The translations under genes and the position numbers were made by a program. Shown piece by piece: positions 40,675 through 52,719 of a DNA stretch of 64,000 nt (the stretch's first letter is position 1; each line of letters begins with the position of its first letter). The notes below the pieces were generated by a model. It was given only the letters and a program-made list of their open reading frames with translations. It was not told where the DNA came from and did no database searches. Source of the stretch: Neocallimastix lanati (nom. inval.) (lineage: Eukaryota > Neocallimastigomycota > Neocallimastigomycetes > Neocallimastigales > Neocallimastigaceae); contig JACVTC010000058.1 of the NCBI GenBank assembly GCA_016946835.1, positions 930,001-994,000 on the forward strand. The letters are read 5' to 3'.

Positions 40675-41575
40675 ACAAACTGTTTCTTGAGTAATCATTC
40701 ACGAAAGTGAGAATGAATCGTTTTCCTGTGAAAGAGGGTTGTATTAGCCTTATGATATCAGAATATATTATTTCTAAAATTCTTGTGGTTTTTGAGGTAG
40801 CTCCTGTATGTGCTCTTCTCTTGAGTTTAAACACCTGACAGTCTAAGCATTTTGAAACTTTAATATTATGTAAAGTAAGATATATTTCAAGATTCTCATG
40901 ATAGAAGTGTCCAAACATTCTATGCCATAAGAGTCGACTTTGATCATCTAATTCGGCATCATGGTTAGATAGAATGCTATCAACCACATGATCAACCACT
41001 GCTATAGTTCATTGTTTTGATTCTAATGATGTTATTTTCATCTGATTGAAATTATCCAAAAAACTTATCCTTTTGTTTCTTGTTATTATATTTGAGAGCT
41101 AGGCATTTGTGATTCTTCCTTGGTTTGATCTTACAGATTAATCCTTCCTTAATCAGTTCTATTCCACATATTAAATTTTTGTTTATTTTGCTAGTATATA
41201 AGACTTTCTTAAGTTTAAATTCATGTCCATTCAAACTTCCCTCATATGTACCGTTCCCTTCGAATTCGCAAGTTGTGTTATTGGCACATCTGAAAGTAAC
41301 TTTTTTTTTCTTTCAATCTGTTAATATATCCTTGTTACAGGTGATGTGTTCGGAGGCACCTGCATCAAAAATTCATACAGTTTCTTCATTTGGATTATAT
41401 TCCAAAATATTTAGTGTATTTTCATCATTATTAACATTGGGTGTCATAAGTTGTAATTCTTCTTTAGTAGAGCTTTCCAAATAGTTTTATTCTTTATCAT
41501 ATATCTCCTTCAATTCCTCAAAAGAAAATTCTGGCTCCTCAGAATTTTCGGTCTGTTCAACATTGGAGATTTATT
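40675..41575 (-). pseudogene. Ty1/copia retrotransposon remnant (protease to integrase N-terminus)
   Basis: On the minus strand one frame runs from about 41572 to 41050, broken by only a few stops. It contains an acidic segment (ENSEEPEFSFEELKEIY), then the retropepsin active-site region FDAGASEHITCNKD near 41345-41390, then the post-protease stretch LKKVLYTSKINKNLICGIEL. A second frame (40999-40676) carries the GAG-pre-integrase motif LLWHRMFGHF, the CLDCQVFKLKRR zinc region and the start of the integrase core (YSDII, FVNDYSR). The protease motif reads DAG where families have DSG or DTG, and the integrase has FVND where FxDD is usual. The remnant stops abruptly near 40680 and no LTR is visible. 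Reverse transcriptase and RNase H are absent. Confidence 0.88.
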
Positions 41576-41591
41576 AATAAAATAAATATAT

Positions 41592-41626
<35 letters not shown>

Positions 41627-42710
41627 TTTTGTTTTTAATATATTTAAATATCTTCTGTTTTTATTCATGGCAAATACAACTCCAAGAAATGCGCCACTTA
41701 TCAAAATAATCACTGCAATGAAGTTTTAATTATTAATAATATTTGTTTACTTTTTTGTTATATAGCAACTGGGTCACAATTTATTTCTGCTTTGAATTTT
41801 TCCTAATAATTTAATGTTGTAGTATAATATTAACATCTGAATATTTATAATGATATTATTTTTTTTTTACTAATCAAATTAAATATTCATTATTTAATAT
41901 TATGACTATATTATTAAATATATGATGATTATAATAAATAAAACTTTAATTACTGAAAGAACCCTTTCACATATCAAAGAAATTTTTTTTTTTTTTTTAG
42001 TTTTTTTTTTATAATTTTTCTTTTTCTTTTATTTCTTTTCTAAAGTTTTTTATTTTTTTCTTCTTTCAATAAAAAAAAAATAAAATTAAAAATAAAAAAA
42101 ATTTAATTATTTAATATTAATTATTCAATTTTTTTTTTTTTTTTTTTTTTTTTTAATTATAAAACTATTTATTATATGTTATTTAAATAGTTTTTTTTGA
42201 AATATTTTATTATTTATTTATTTATAATGTATAAAAATTCTTAAAATGATATGGCTTTAAATTACAATTTTTTTAAACCATTTTCTAAAAACTCACTTTC
42301 CAATTTTAATATTTATTAAAAATTAATTATTAATTATAGTTTTGATTAAATTTTTCCATTGTTTCCAAGATTATAAGTTTTATCATCAAGCCATATATTA
42401 TATATTATTATTTAATTATAATATATTTATAGAATGTGTATCGTTTCGCAATTGTGCATTTATAATGTGGCTTAAAATATTTTTAATTAATTGCCACATT
42501 TTATTTTTTTAACCAATAATTAAATAATTAAATAAATAATTAAATAAATAATAAAAATCATTTTTGTTAAATATTTTATTATAAAATATTTTTAAATAAA
42601 TAATAAATAAATACTAATTAATAAATACTAAATTTAATTAATAAATACTAAATAATTAAATAATTAAAAACAAAATACTAATTAATAATTACTAAATAAT
42701 AAATAATAAA

Positions 42711-42905
42711 TAATAACAAATATAATAAATAAATAATAAATAATAAATAATAAATAATAACAAATATAATAAATAAATAATAAATAATAAATAATAACAA
42801 ATATAATAAATAAATAATAAATAATAAATAATAACAAATATAATAAATAAATAATAAATAATAAATAATAACAAATATAATAAATAAATAATAAATAATA
42901 AATAA
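42711..42905. repeat. Tandem repeat, 37 bp unit, five copies
   Basis: AACAAATATAATAAATAAAT units recur, with starts of CAAATATAA at 42717, 42761, 42798, 42835 and 42872. The spacing is one of 44 bp, then three of 37 bp. The long minus-strand Tyr/Leu/Ile frame through it is a repeat artefact. Confidence 0.88.
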
Positions 42906-43065
42906 ATAAATAAAATTGAATAATTAACACTAATTTTTTATTCAGAATAAATATAAATATTTCAAATATTAAGCAATAAAAAAATTTTTTCATACTTCAT
43001 ATCTTCATATTTCTGTTATATTAAAAAAATTATATTTATTTATTATGAATAATAGAATTCAATAT

Positions 43066-43265
43066 TTTATATAGTTATTTTTATTATTAAAATCAATATC
43101 AATATTTATATTTTTTTTATTATTAAAATCAATATCAATATTTTATAGTTTTTTTATTATTAATATCAATATCAATATTTTATAGTTTTTTTATTATTAA
43201 AATCAATATCAATATTTTATAGTTATTTTTATTATCAATATCAATATCAATATTGTGTAGTTTTT
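43066..43265. repeat. Tandem repeat, about 38 bp unit, five copies
   Basis: Units of TTTTTATTATTAAAATCAAT plus ATCAATATTTTATAG recur five times with small changes. Confidence 0.85.
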
Positions 43266-44087
43266 TTATTTTATTAAAATTTTTTAATAATAAAATAAAA
43301 CTATAAATTGATAGAAATTAAGATAAAATATAGAAGAGTAATAATAAAACATTTTTAACATATATTTTTTTTTATTTAATATATTTTATTTATTTATTAA
43401 TTTTATTTATTTATACGTTTATTTTTTAAAAATATATTAAGCCATTTTTGTGAAATGCATTATTTATGATCAATAAACTACGCCTCATCTTTTGTCCCAC
43501 AATCTTTAGTTCTATTATTTTTAATCTATTTATTAATTAAATTTGTTACTATTTATCAATATATTATATATAAAAATCTTATTATTTTTTATTTAATATA
43601 AATAAAATGTATTAAATATCTAAACAATATAGTATGGAATTAGAAAAATTAGAAAATTTATTGGTCAAAAAAAATTTTTTTTCTTGTACTGTCTTAAATA
43701 CATCTTTAATACTATCTTTAAAATAATAAGAAATATAAAAAAAATTAAAAAATAAAAAAAAATTATATAAATAAAAAATTATATATTATATATATTTATT
43801 TTTTTATTTCATAAACATATAATTCCATTTATTACTAAATAGTTTAAAATAAAGTAGGAAGGATAATATACAATTTATTAATTATAGTATCTGTTATACA
43901 TATGTTAAAAATAATATTTTAATTATTTTAAACTTTTTAAAGAATTAATATGTATATAATTTAAAACTTATTTTTTTATATATATTATTATTACTAATTT
44001 TTAACTTTTTCCTTATTTATTATTATTATTGTTATTATTGTTTATTATATAATATTTTTATAAAATTAAATTGTATATAATTTTAAA

Positions 44088-45146
44088 ATGGTTCAATTTG
44101 GAATTTCTTTAACAAATAATTCTTTTAAATTACTAAATAACATATTATACAAAAATAAAAATCTAATTTTTAAAAATGTAATAAATTTAAATACCACCAA
44201 AAGAAGAATGTCGGAATATAAACAATATTTAGATGAAGCTATTAAAATTGCCAAAGTTGCAGGAAAGACTATTAAAGATTCTTTTGAAAATAGAAAATTT
44301 ATAAGTGACCATTTAGATATTAAACAAAACAATTCTTCTGATCTTGTAACTGCAACTGACCAATATGTTGAAAAAATGGTAAAATCTCATTTAAATAAAG
44401 TTTTCCCAACTCATTCATTTATAGGTGAGGAAACTACTGCCGCTAATAATAATGCTAGTTGTAACTTAACTGATAAACCAACTTGGTGTATTGACCCTAT
44501 TGATGGTACTACTAATTTTGTTCATGGATTACCTTTCATTTGCATTTCAATAGGTTTATTAATTAAAAAAGAACCTGTCATTGGTGTAATTTTTAATCCA
44601 ATTTTAAATGACTTATATACTGCCAGTAAGAATGGTGGTGCTTTTTTAAACGATAAACCTTTACCAACTATTCGACCAATTCAACCACTTGAAACACTTG
44701 AAAAATCTTTAATTATAACAGAATATGGCGCTAACCGTAGTGAAGAATCCATTAAAGCTAAACTCGATACCATTCATCAAATTATTTCATACCCAGTCCA
44801 TGGTATTCGTTCTTTCGGTTCTGCTGCGCTGAATATGTGTTATGTTGCTCGTGGTTCTTGTGACATTTACTATGAAATTGGTGTTCATGCTTGGGATATA
44901 ACAGCTGCTACTTGTATTGTAAGAGAAGCAGGTGGTGTTGTTGTTGGTTGGGAACCATATAAAGATGTTTCTGAACCTGAAAAGACAAATGAAAAAGAAG
45001 ATATTGAAATTGTCAATGAAAAATTTGATGTTTTAAATAGACGTGTTCTTTGTATAAGACAACTTGCTGAAGGTCCTAAAAAACAAAATGAAATTTTAGC
45101 TGAAGTTCGTAAGCGTTTAATAAACTTTGAAGCTAAAAGAGATTAA
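44088..45146 (+). CDS. Inositol monophosphatase family enzyme
   Basis: A Mg-dependent, Li-sensitive-type phosphatase that most likely hydrolyses myo-inositol phosphates to free inositol. It is a single exon of 352 residues. Motif 1, WCIDPIDGTTNFVHG (about 133-147), supplies metal-binding Asp136 and Asp139. GEE at 113-115 supplies the first metal Glu. Motif 2, HAWDITAATCIVREAGGVV (about 268-286), supplies Asp270. All the key residues are intact. The family is usually 260-290 residues. Here about 40 extra residues precede Met41 (RRMSEYKQYLDEA), with no Asp or Glu, many Lys/Asn and KRR just before Met41. That resembles an organelle-targeting presequence, so either ATG may be used. A C-terminal extension with an acidic insert (SEPEKTNEKEDIE) follows the core. 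Close relatives such as histidinol-phosphate phosphatase or PAP phosphatase fit the motif spacing less well. Confidence 0.92.
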   Translation: MVQFGISLTNNSFKLLNNILYKNKNLIFKNVINLNTTKRRMSEYKQYLDEAIKIAKVAGKTIKDSFENRKFISDHLDIKQNNSSDLVTATDQYVEKMVKSHLNKVFPTHSFIGEETTAANNNASCNLTDKPTWCIDPIDGTTNFVHGLPFICISIGLLIKKEPVIGVIFNPILNDLYTASKNGGAFLNDKPLPTIRPIQPLETLEKSLIITEYGANRSEESIKAKLDTIHQIISYPVHGIRSFGSAALNMCYVARGSCDIYYEIGVHAWDITAATCIVREAGGVVVGWEPYKDVSEPEKTNEKEDIEIVNEKFDVLNRRVLCIRQLAEGPKKQNEILAEVRKRLINFEAKRD

Positions 45147-45178
45147 GTAAACTTAAAAAAATAAATAAAATAAAATAA

Positions 45179-45209
<31 letters not shown>

Positions 45210-45362
45210 TGTTATTAATAATTCTTTAATAAAAAAAATAAATAAATAAATAAATAAGATATATATAATAAATTACAATTTATTCATACTTGATATAACT
45301 ACAATAATTATATGTAATTGTATAAATCGTATCAATTAATAATAAAGTATAATAAGTTTAGT

Positions 45363-45393
<31 letters not shown>

Positions 45394-45692
45394 AAATAAA
45401 AAATACCATAGTAAACAAACAAAAATATAAAAAATATAATTTATTTATACAATACAAACTATTTAGTAAATATAAATATTGTATTAAATAGAAGTTCATA
45501 CTTATAAATATTATTATTATAATAGATATTAATATATATATTATTGAAATATATATATCTATAACATTTATTATTATACTAATACTTTTTTCATAAAGTG
45601 AAAAAAAAAATACCAAAATAAATAAAATATTAAAAATAGAAACTATATTAAGATCATAATAAAATATTTTAATTATTCCAAAAGAGTTTTAT

Positions 45693-45731
<39 letters not shown>

Positions 45732-46229
45732 ATTATTATTATTTATGATGCTGATATAAAATTTTTAAATATTTGGAAATAGTGTTTTAATATAATTATT
45801 TAACTGTTTTATAATAATAAATAAAAGCTAGAGTTGTTCAAAATGACTTTTGATTATTGTAATTTAACGCCACACAATTATATTTTTAACCATTCTAAAT
45901 ACATTTTAAATAAATAAATTAGTAATAAAAATTAATAAATAATTTAATATTAATAATAGATTAATTACAATTATATATTAATATACTATAATAAGCCTCA
46001 TTTTAAATACGTCAATTATTAAATAGTTATTTGATAACTATTATAAATCTTATTTTGTTAAACTGTTAATATTCTCTTTCATGTAATGTAATATAATTAA
46101 ATTTAAATAAATAAAATTAACAATGAATGATCTATATTGATATCAATTACATTCTTAACAGATTAAGAGTCTCACTTACCTAATGAACTGTAAGCAATAT
46201 AAATATTAAACCAAAATATAACAAACTTA
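45147..46229. other. Intergenic A+T DNA
   Basis: No gene is seen. AAT repeats follow the phosphatase stop at 45180-45208. There is a 29 A run near 45362-45390 and a T run near 45697-45724. Confidence 0.75.
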
Positions 46230-47138
46230 TAACGAATCCACACATAATCTTTCAATCAATAAAGCAAGAAACGGTAAATTACCATATAAATTTAGCAATG
46301 ATTCTGACAAAAGCAAAGAAAAAGAAAAAGATATATGCTACAATATTTGTCATGGATATGGTCATTACTATTTATGAATGTCCCTAAAATCCAAGAAGAA
46401 AAGATAATAAAGGAAATAAGAATCTTCCTAAAGAAAATACATAAAAATCAAGATAGGAACAATACTTCAAAAAAAAAAATTCAAGAAATAAAAATAGAAG
46501 GAACTAAATATACGAAAGAATTTGAAAATTCAGATGTTCTTAGCGAAGACGAAATTTTTCATAGGATTTTCAGGAACTATTAGAGTCAATATTGTTTGCA
46601 ATGACAAATCCAATATTTATCAAAAAAAAAAAAAAAAAAGTAAAAAAAGCTTGCAAAATGGATAATTGATAGAGGTAACTTCATTAAATTTAACAAAAAA
46701 AAGTCAAAAATCTTGATAATACTAAAAGGGTTAACAATAAAATTAAAAAACTATCACCTATCCGAACGGGAAAATCTTACAAAATTGAAAAAGGAGGAAC
46801 TTATAATGGTTCTATCAAAAGTTCACTATGCACCTAATATCAAAAAACAATTTAATCGCAACTCATTATCTCATCAAAAAAGATTTCACATTTATTATTG
46901 ATTATAATGACTATTTAAATGAAAATAGGCTTCAATTATTAAAAGGTAATAAACTAATTGAAAAAATTTATACCAATAATAGAAAATCTCTACACATTAT
47001 ATATTACTCCTTTTAAAATGAATAAATCTTTAAATTTAGATATTATAAACTTCAATTATGAATTCTGGCACGCTCGATTAGGCTATTTCAACAATAATGA
47101 GTATATTTAAAAATATGATTTATATCATACTGGTTTCA

Positions 47139-47189
<51 letters not shown>

Positions 47190-48162
47190 AGCTACTCTCA
47201 GTGTAACATTGGCAAAATGAAAAGAAAACTATTTCATACTTTAGAAAACAGTACCACTTATAAAACCACTATAACTTATACATTCCGATGTAATTAGTAA
47301 ATTAAAAATATCGTATAGTAATTTTAATTATTATATAACTTTTATGGATGACTATAGTATAAAGTATTAGATCTACCTCTTAAAAAATAAATCTAATGTT
47401 TATAATATCTTTATTTAACTTTCATAAATTAATGAAAGTTACTATTGAATATACAATTCAAACTTAAAATTGATAAACCGAATATTCAAACGAAAATTTC
47501 AACAAGTACCTTTCCAAAAATGATGTTAAATTAATCTACTCAACTTCAGGTTCCCCTTAACAAATTGGTCGTTCAGAACGAATTAACCAACCTATTAATA
47601 ATTATGGAACAATTTTACTTAATTCTGCCAAATAACCACTTAATTTTTGGGATTCTGCTATTTTATGTGCATGCCGTTTATACAGTCTCAATCCTCATCA
47701 AGGTAGTAATTCAAAAATTCCAAATGAAGTCTTTTCCAATATATATATTGATATCTCACATCTATTTGTTTTTGGTTTCAGAGTATATTTTCTACAACAA
47801 TAAATAAAAAGAATAAATTTGAAAATAATTCTAAGCTTGAAATTTTTCTTGATTATGCCCCGGATTCTAATGGCTATCGTATTTTAGATCTATCTTCTAA
47901 CAGTATTGTTTCAGCTAGAGGTGTCTATTTTTTGGAAAATAAAACTAAAACTATTAATACCATCTTTCTTTCAGAAGAGTATATTAATTCTTTTTTTCCT
48001 TCAAATTATTCAATTGAGAGGGAAAAGGACAATAATGATCAATTAAATAATTCAAATAATTCTAATATTAATAACAAAGAAATTATTAATAACAATAATA
48101 AGATTATATTAAACACAACAATAGCAGCAATAACATTATTTACAATATTAATAAAAATATAA
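46230..48162 (+). pseudogene. Ty1/copia retrotransposon remnant (gag knuckle to integrase C-terminus)
   Basis: Broken plus-strand frames line up in copia order. They start with a gag zinc-knuckle relic (CYNICHGYGHY near 46335-46370, last Cys lost to a frameshift). A post-protease stretch follows (LSKVHYAPNIKKQF near 46810-46855, then DFTFIIDYNDYL). Next come the GAG-pre-integrase motif FWHARLGYF near 47060-47090, and the integrase zinc region ending CNIGKMKRK near 47200. After these are the integrase core pieces ITFMDDYS near 47335-47360 and QIGRSERIN near 47560-47590, and the C-terminal region DSNGYRILDLSSNSIVSARG near 47860-47920. The last frame continues to a stop at 48162. A run of 47 A (47140-47186) interrupts the integrase zinc region. 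No LTR and no reverse transcriptase follow. Confidence 0.85.
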
Positions 48163-48189
48163 ATTTAAATGAAAAGTATGAAAACTTAA

Positions 48190-48564
48190 ATACAATAAAT
48201 AATACTCAAAAAATTTTTCATTGTAATTTCGAAAAAGGAAAAAGGTATATCTAATACAGCAGAAAAATTATTTCCTAATATAAATATTAAATACTGTATT
48301 TGGCACTATAAAAGAACAAGTTTAAAAAAAATTGAATTATGTAATAATGATGTATAATTTAATGAAAATCATTTAAAAAATTATAAAAATTGGAATTATT
48401 ATAGCAATATAGAACATATAGCAAGTAATACATTAGATTCTTTCAATAATTATTTAAGTATTTTATTATCAAAAAAAAACTTCCTTTTATAAATTAATAT
48501 ATGTATTAAAACAAAAAGAATCTTTATCTTATAATGGTTACAAAAGGAAAAGTGCAGGAATTTG

Positions 48565-48612
<48 letters not shown>

Positions 48613-48680
48613 AGGAAAAACTGATGAAATAAATATTTTAATTGAAAAATGCAATAATGGAAAATCTAAAAAATATTGTT
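48190..48680 (+). pseudogene. MULE-type transposase remnant
   Basis: Frames just after the copia relic do not look like copia. They read FHCNFEKG with a small frameshift into ISNTAEKLFPNINIKYCIWH, then WNYYSNIEHIASNTLDSFNN, then LKQKESLSYNGYKRKSAGI, then LGKTDEINILIEKCNNGK. This order matches Mutator-like transposases: an Asp-Phe-Glu-like segment before a helix and a C...H-H/W motif, then the N-x-x-E/D-S-F-N segment. The expected catalytic Asp before FEK is Asn here. Part of the middle is deleted, and 46 A (48565-48610) sit between AGI and LGKTDEI. The family call rests on remembered motifs. Confidence 0.65.
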
Positions 48681-50821
48681 GAATTATAGTTTTAATGCTT
48701 AATTAAATTGAATAATATAAATACCAATTTGTAATTTATTACTTTTATTTATATATTTTTATTAACAACTTTTATATATATATTATTAGTTTTATGAATA
48801 CTATAAACAAATTTTCTATTCAATATTTTTTATATTTTTATTAATAACTTTTATACTATAATACTTAAATTTTCTATTAAAATTTATAACAAAAAAATAA
48901 AAAAATAAAATAAAATAAAATAATAATATTAAATATCTTTTATATTTATATCATTAATTCTATAAATACTATAAAATTAATAAACATGAAAGTTAAAAAA
49001 AAATTCTTTTTTTTTTCTAAAAGTTTTATTTAAATATTTATTTTTTCAAGAATATTTTATTTTTATATTTAATTTAAAGATTTTATAAAACTTTTAACTT
49101 TAATTTTAATATTAATAAGAAGATTAATTTTTTTAAGGAATACTTTTTTTATTTTTTTAAGAATATTTAAAGAATATTTTTTTTATATTTAAAGATATAT
49201 AAGCCTTGTTAATTTTTAAATATCTTTTTTTTTTTTATTATTATTATTTTAAATACTTTTATAAATTTCAATAATATTTTTTTTAAAAAAAATATTTTAT
49301 ATGTATTTTGAAAGATATAAAAAGCCTTTAATTTTAATATAATAGTTCTATTAATTTATTTATTAAAATTTTAAAAAGCCACATTTTCCGAAATGCGACT
49401 TTGTGAAACGCTACACACCTATTAAAATGTTGTGGTAGTAAACTACAATTTTTAAACAAACTATTACGAAATATTTTTGATTATATATTATAATTTTTAA
49501 AAAGTAAACCGTTTATAAAATAAAAATTATTTAAAAATATTAAAATTTTTTAATAAATAAAATATTAAATATTTAGTAACGATTCGAAAATTTTTTTTAT
49601 TTTTTGTAGTAATGATTTTAAATAAATATTAAATACCCATATTTATAAGAATATTGAATATATTATTATATATATATTAAAAATTCTAACAACTGTTCAA
49701 TAATATTATAATATATTTCAAACCATTTTTGAAATTCATTAATTATTCAAATTTTTATTATATATCTTAAAAACAAAAATTTTAAAAAAATATAAATTCA
49801 CAATTACACACATCAATGATAAAAAAGTTAAACATAAAATTAGAAAAAAAAGAATTTTTTAAATTCTTTTAACTTTATTTGGTTTTAATTTTCTTTAATT
49901 TAATTATTCTTTTTTTTTTTTTTTTTTTTTTTTTAATAAAATAAATATTTAAAACGTTTTATTTATTTATTTATTTATTTATTTTATTGTTTCTTGGTTA
50001 GTTTGTTAATTGATTAATTGGTTTATATATATATATTCATTTACTTTTATATTAAGAATTATCATAGTTAAGTGGAACCATTACACATTTTCGAAATATT
50101 TATTGTTTTTTTTTTCTTTGTTTATTTTTAAAAATGTTTTTAATGTTCTACTAAAGTAAAATTATTAAATATATATATATTATTTATATTATCTTAACTT
50201 TTTTTTTTTTTTTTTGTATTCTAACTTAGTTATTTTGATCATAATTAAAAATATATTTTTTGTTTTTTTGTTTTTTTAATTTTTTTTCTACTGGTATTGA
50301 AAATATATTATAAAATAAAAAATAAAATTTTTTATTTTTTTTATATTATATAATATTTTTATTTATTACATATGTTTTTTTTTTGTTTGTTTGTTTATTT
50401 GTTTGTTTGTTTGTTTATTTAATTTATTTAACTAAAAGTATTTTTTATTTTTTATTTTTTTATATATAATTTTACTATTAATAAATTTATATATTTTTTT
50501 GTTTATATTTTTTATAATATGAATTTTTTTTTAATTGAATAAGATTGATTATTTGACTTTTTCTTCTATAATTATTTCTTAAAAAAGAAGAAGCTTTATT
50601 TTAAAATAAAGGAGGTATTATGCTTACAAAATTGCATTCTTTTTTTTTAAATATATAAAAGAGAGCGTTGCTTATATTTCGATTTAATAAATATTATTGG
50701 TTGAATTTGAATAATATGAATATATAAATAAATTTGTTGAATTAATGAAAAAAATAAGTTTATTTTGTTTTATTTATTATATACTATTATTTATTTTTTT
50801 ATTTTATTTTAATTAAATTAT
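48681..50821. other. Intergenic A+T DNA
   Basis: No gene is seen. A slightly more complex patch at 49370-49450 (GCCACATTTTCCGAAATGCG) is unexplained. GTTT/ATTT repeats occur at 50381-50420. Near 50580-50700 lies the 3' flank of the threonine dehydratase gene. Confidence 0.75.
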
Positions 50822-52719
50822 TTATTGTAAGAAGATCTTGTAAGCTTCATTATTAGTTTCATCAACATATGGGAATTGGGTATTCTTTAAGAACTTTTCA
50901 AATTCTTCATGATCATTTTCTGGAACTTGAATACCAACTAAAACATTAGCAACATCACCACCATTGTTACGGTAGTGGAATAAGGAAACATTCCATTTTC
51001 CCTTTAAACTATCTAAGAAATGCTTTAAAGCTCCTGGCCTTTCTGGGAAGATGAAACGGTAAAGATGTTCATCTGGAACAACTTTTCTACCACCAATTAA
51101 ATACCTGGCATGTAATTTAGCCAATTCATTCTTACTAAGATCAATACCATGCATATCTCTCTTCTTTAATTCAGCAATAATATTCCTAACATCTTCCTTA
51201 CGACTAACACCCTTCTTAACATTGAAAGACATAAAGATTTTAGCTAATTTTTCATCACCATAACGGTAAGCAAATTCAGTAACCGCACGTGGATCAATAA
51301 CATCATAGAGATTATGAAAACTACCTGGTTTTTCTGGAATAGTAACAGCAATTAAGGCTTCATTTTTTTCACCATAACCAGTACGTTCAGCGACAAAACG
51401 AAGACGGTCAAAGTTCATATTAGCTCCACTAGTAACAGCAATGGCATTAACACCATGAAGATTTCTTTCAGCAAGATACTTTTTAGCACCAGCAACACTA
51501 GAAGCACCAGATGGTTCAAGAATACTTCTTGTATCTTCAAAGACATCCTTGACTGCAGCACAAATTTCATCAGTATTTACTAAAATGATTTCATCGACAT
51601 ACTTTTGGCAAACTCTGAAAGTTTCAGTACCAACTTGACGAACAGCAGTACCATCAGCAAATAAACCAACTTCTGGTAAGTTTTGAATCTTACCCATTTT
51701 TAATGAACGGAACATACAATCAGCATCATAAGTTTCAACACCAACAACCTTTATCGTTGGGCAAATACGTTTAACATATGCAGCTATTCCAGCAACAAGA
51801 CCACCACCACCAACTGGAACAAAAATACTGTGAATAGTATTTGGGTCATGTTGTCTAAGGATTTCCATTGCAATGGTACCTTGACCAGCGATAACTAATG
51901 GATCATCATATGGTGGAATGTTAACATATCCCTTTTCCTATTTATCATTTTTGTATTAGTTTTTGAAAAATCATAAATATAAAATAATTTAATATATGAA
52001 TAATATAAATATTATATATATGATATAAATTATATTAGTAAATTATATAAATAAAATTTTAATCAATAATCCATTTAAGAAAAAAACTATCGATTACGAA
52101 AACTTTTTTTTCTTATTTATTTTTATTTAATATATTACTTATTTTATAAAAATACCTTTGAAAGTTCTTCACACTTAGCCTTAGCTTCTGCGAAATCAAC
52201 ACCATGTAAAACAACATTACCACCAAGACGCTTTACATTATTAACCTTAATTGGTGGAGTCATAGTTGGCATAACAATAGTAGCTTTAATTCCAAGCTTT
52301 TTAGAAGATAAGGCAACACCTTGAGCATGATTACCTGCAGAACAAGCAATAACACCCTTCTTTTTTTCTTCTTCAGTTAAAGATAAAATCTTATTGTAAG
52401 CACCTCTAATCTTGAAAGAGAATACATCTTGAAGATCTTCACGTTTTAATAAAATATTATTACCAATACGATTAGATAAATTAACAGCTTTAAAAAGTGG
52501 AGTCTCCTTAACAACATTACCAGAGTAAACATTTGCAGTTAAAATAAGCTTAAGATAATCTGGTTCGTTTGGTAATGGACTTGTTTTTTCATCTTTAACA
52601 ACATTAACATTAGTAAAAATTGGTGGTGGAGTAGAGCTACGGTCAATATTTTCATTCTTTACAGTAGAAACCTTTCCTCTCTTACCCAAAGTTTCATCTC
52701 CTTCATTATTTCTCTTCAT
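50822..52719 (-). CDS. ILV1: Threonine dehydratase, biosynthetic (2 exons)
   Basis: A PLP enzyme converting L-threonine to 2-oxobutanoate plus ammonia, the first committed step of isoleucine synthesis. Exon 1 is 52719-52156 and exon 2 is 51937-50822. The phase-0 intron of 218 bp is GTATTT...AATAG. Together they give 559 residues, close to yeast Ilv1 (576). The PLP lysine is K103 in [22 protein letters not shown] follows, and the phosphate-binding glycine loop VGGGGLVAG is at about 230-238. TSGANMNF ends the catalytic domain. Two ACT-like regulatory repeats follow ([15 protein letters not shown] at about 385, [15 protein letters not shown] at about 483), so feedback control by isoleucine is expected. 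The N-terminus ([16 protein letters not shown]) is rich in charged residues and Pro and has no organelle presequence, whereas yeast Ilv1 is mitochondrial. Lysine is often AAG and codons are relatively G+C-rich, as for a well-expressed gene. Confidence 0.96.

Larger units (their letters stand above)
41576..44087. other. Intergenic A+T DNA with two minisatellites
   Basis: No gene is seen. Includes TTTA repeats at 41590-41630, a short GTGGC/GCCAC hairpin at about 42466-42503, tandem arrays at 42711-42905 and 43066-43265, and presumably the promoter of the gene at 44088. Confidence 0.75.

Noticed and set aside
42700-42910. CRISPR-like array
   Set aside because: The repeats are contiguous tandem copies without unique spacers, and the genome is eukaryotic.
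42682-42993. Minus-strand Tyr/Leu/Ile-rich frame of 103 codons
   Set aside because: It follows the 37 bp tandem repeat and has no protein-like composition.
45332-45616. Minus-strand frame of 94 codons rich in Phe, Ile and Leu
   Set aside because: The composition is that of A+T DNA with a T homopolymer. It shows no motif and no signal of selection.
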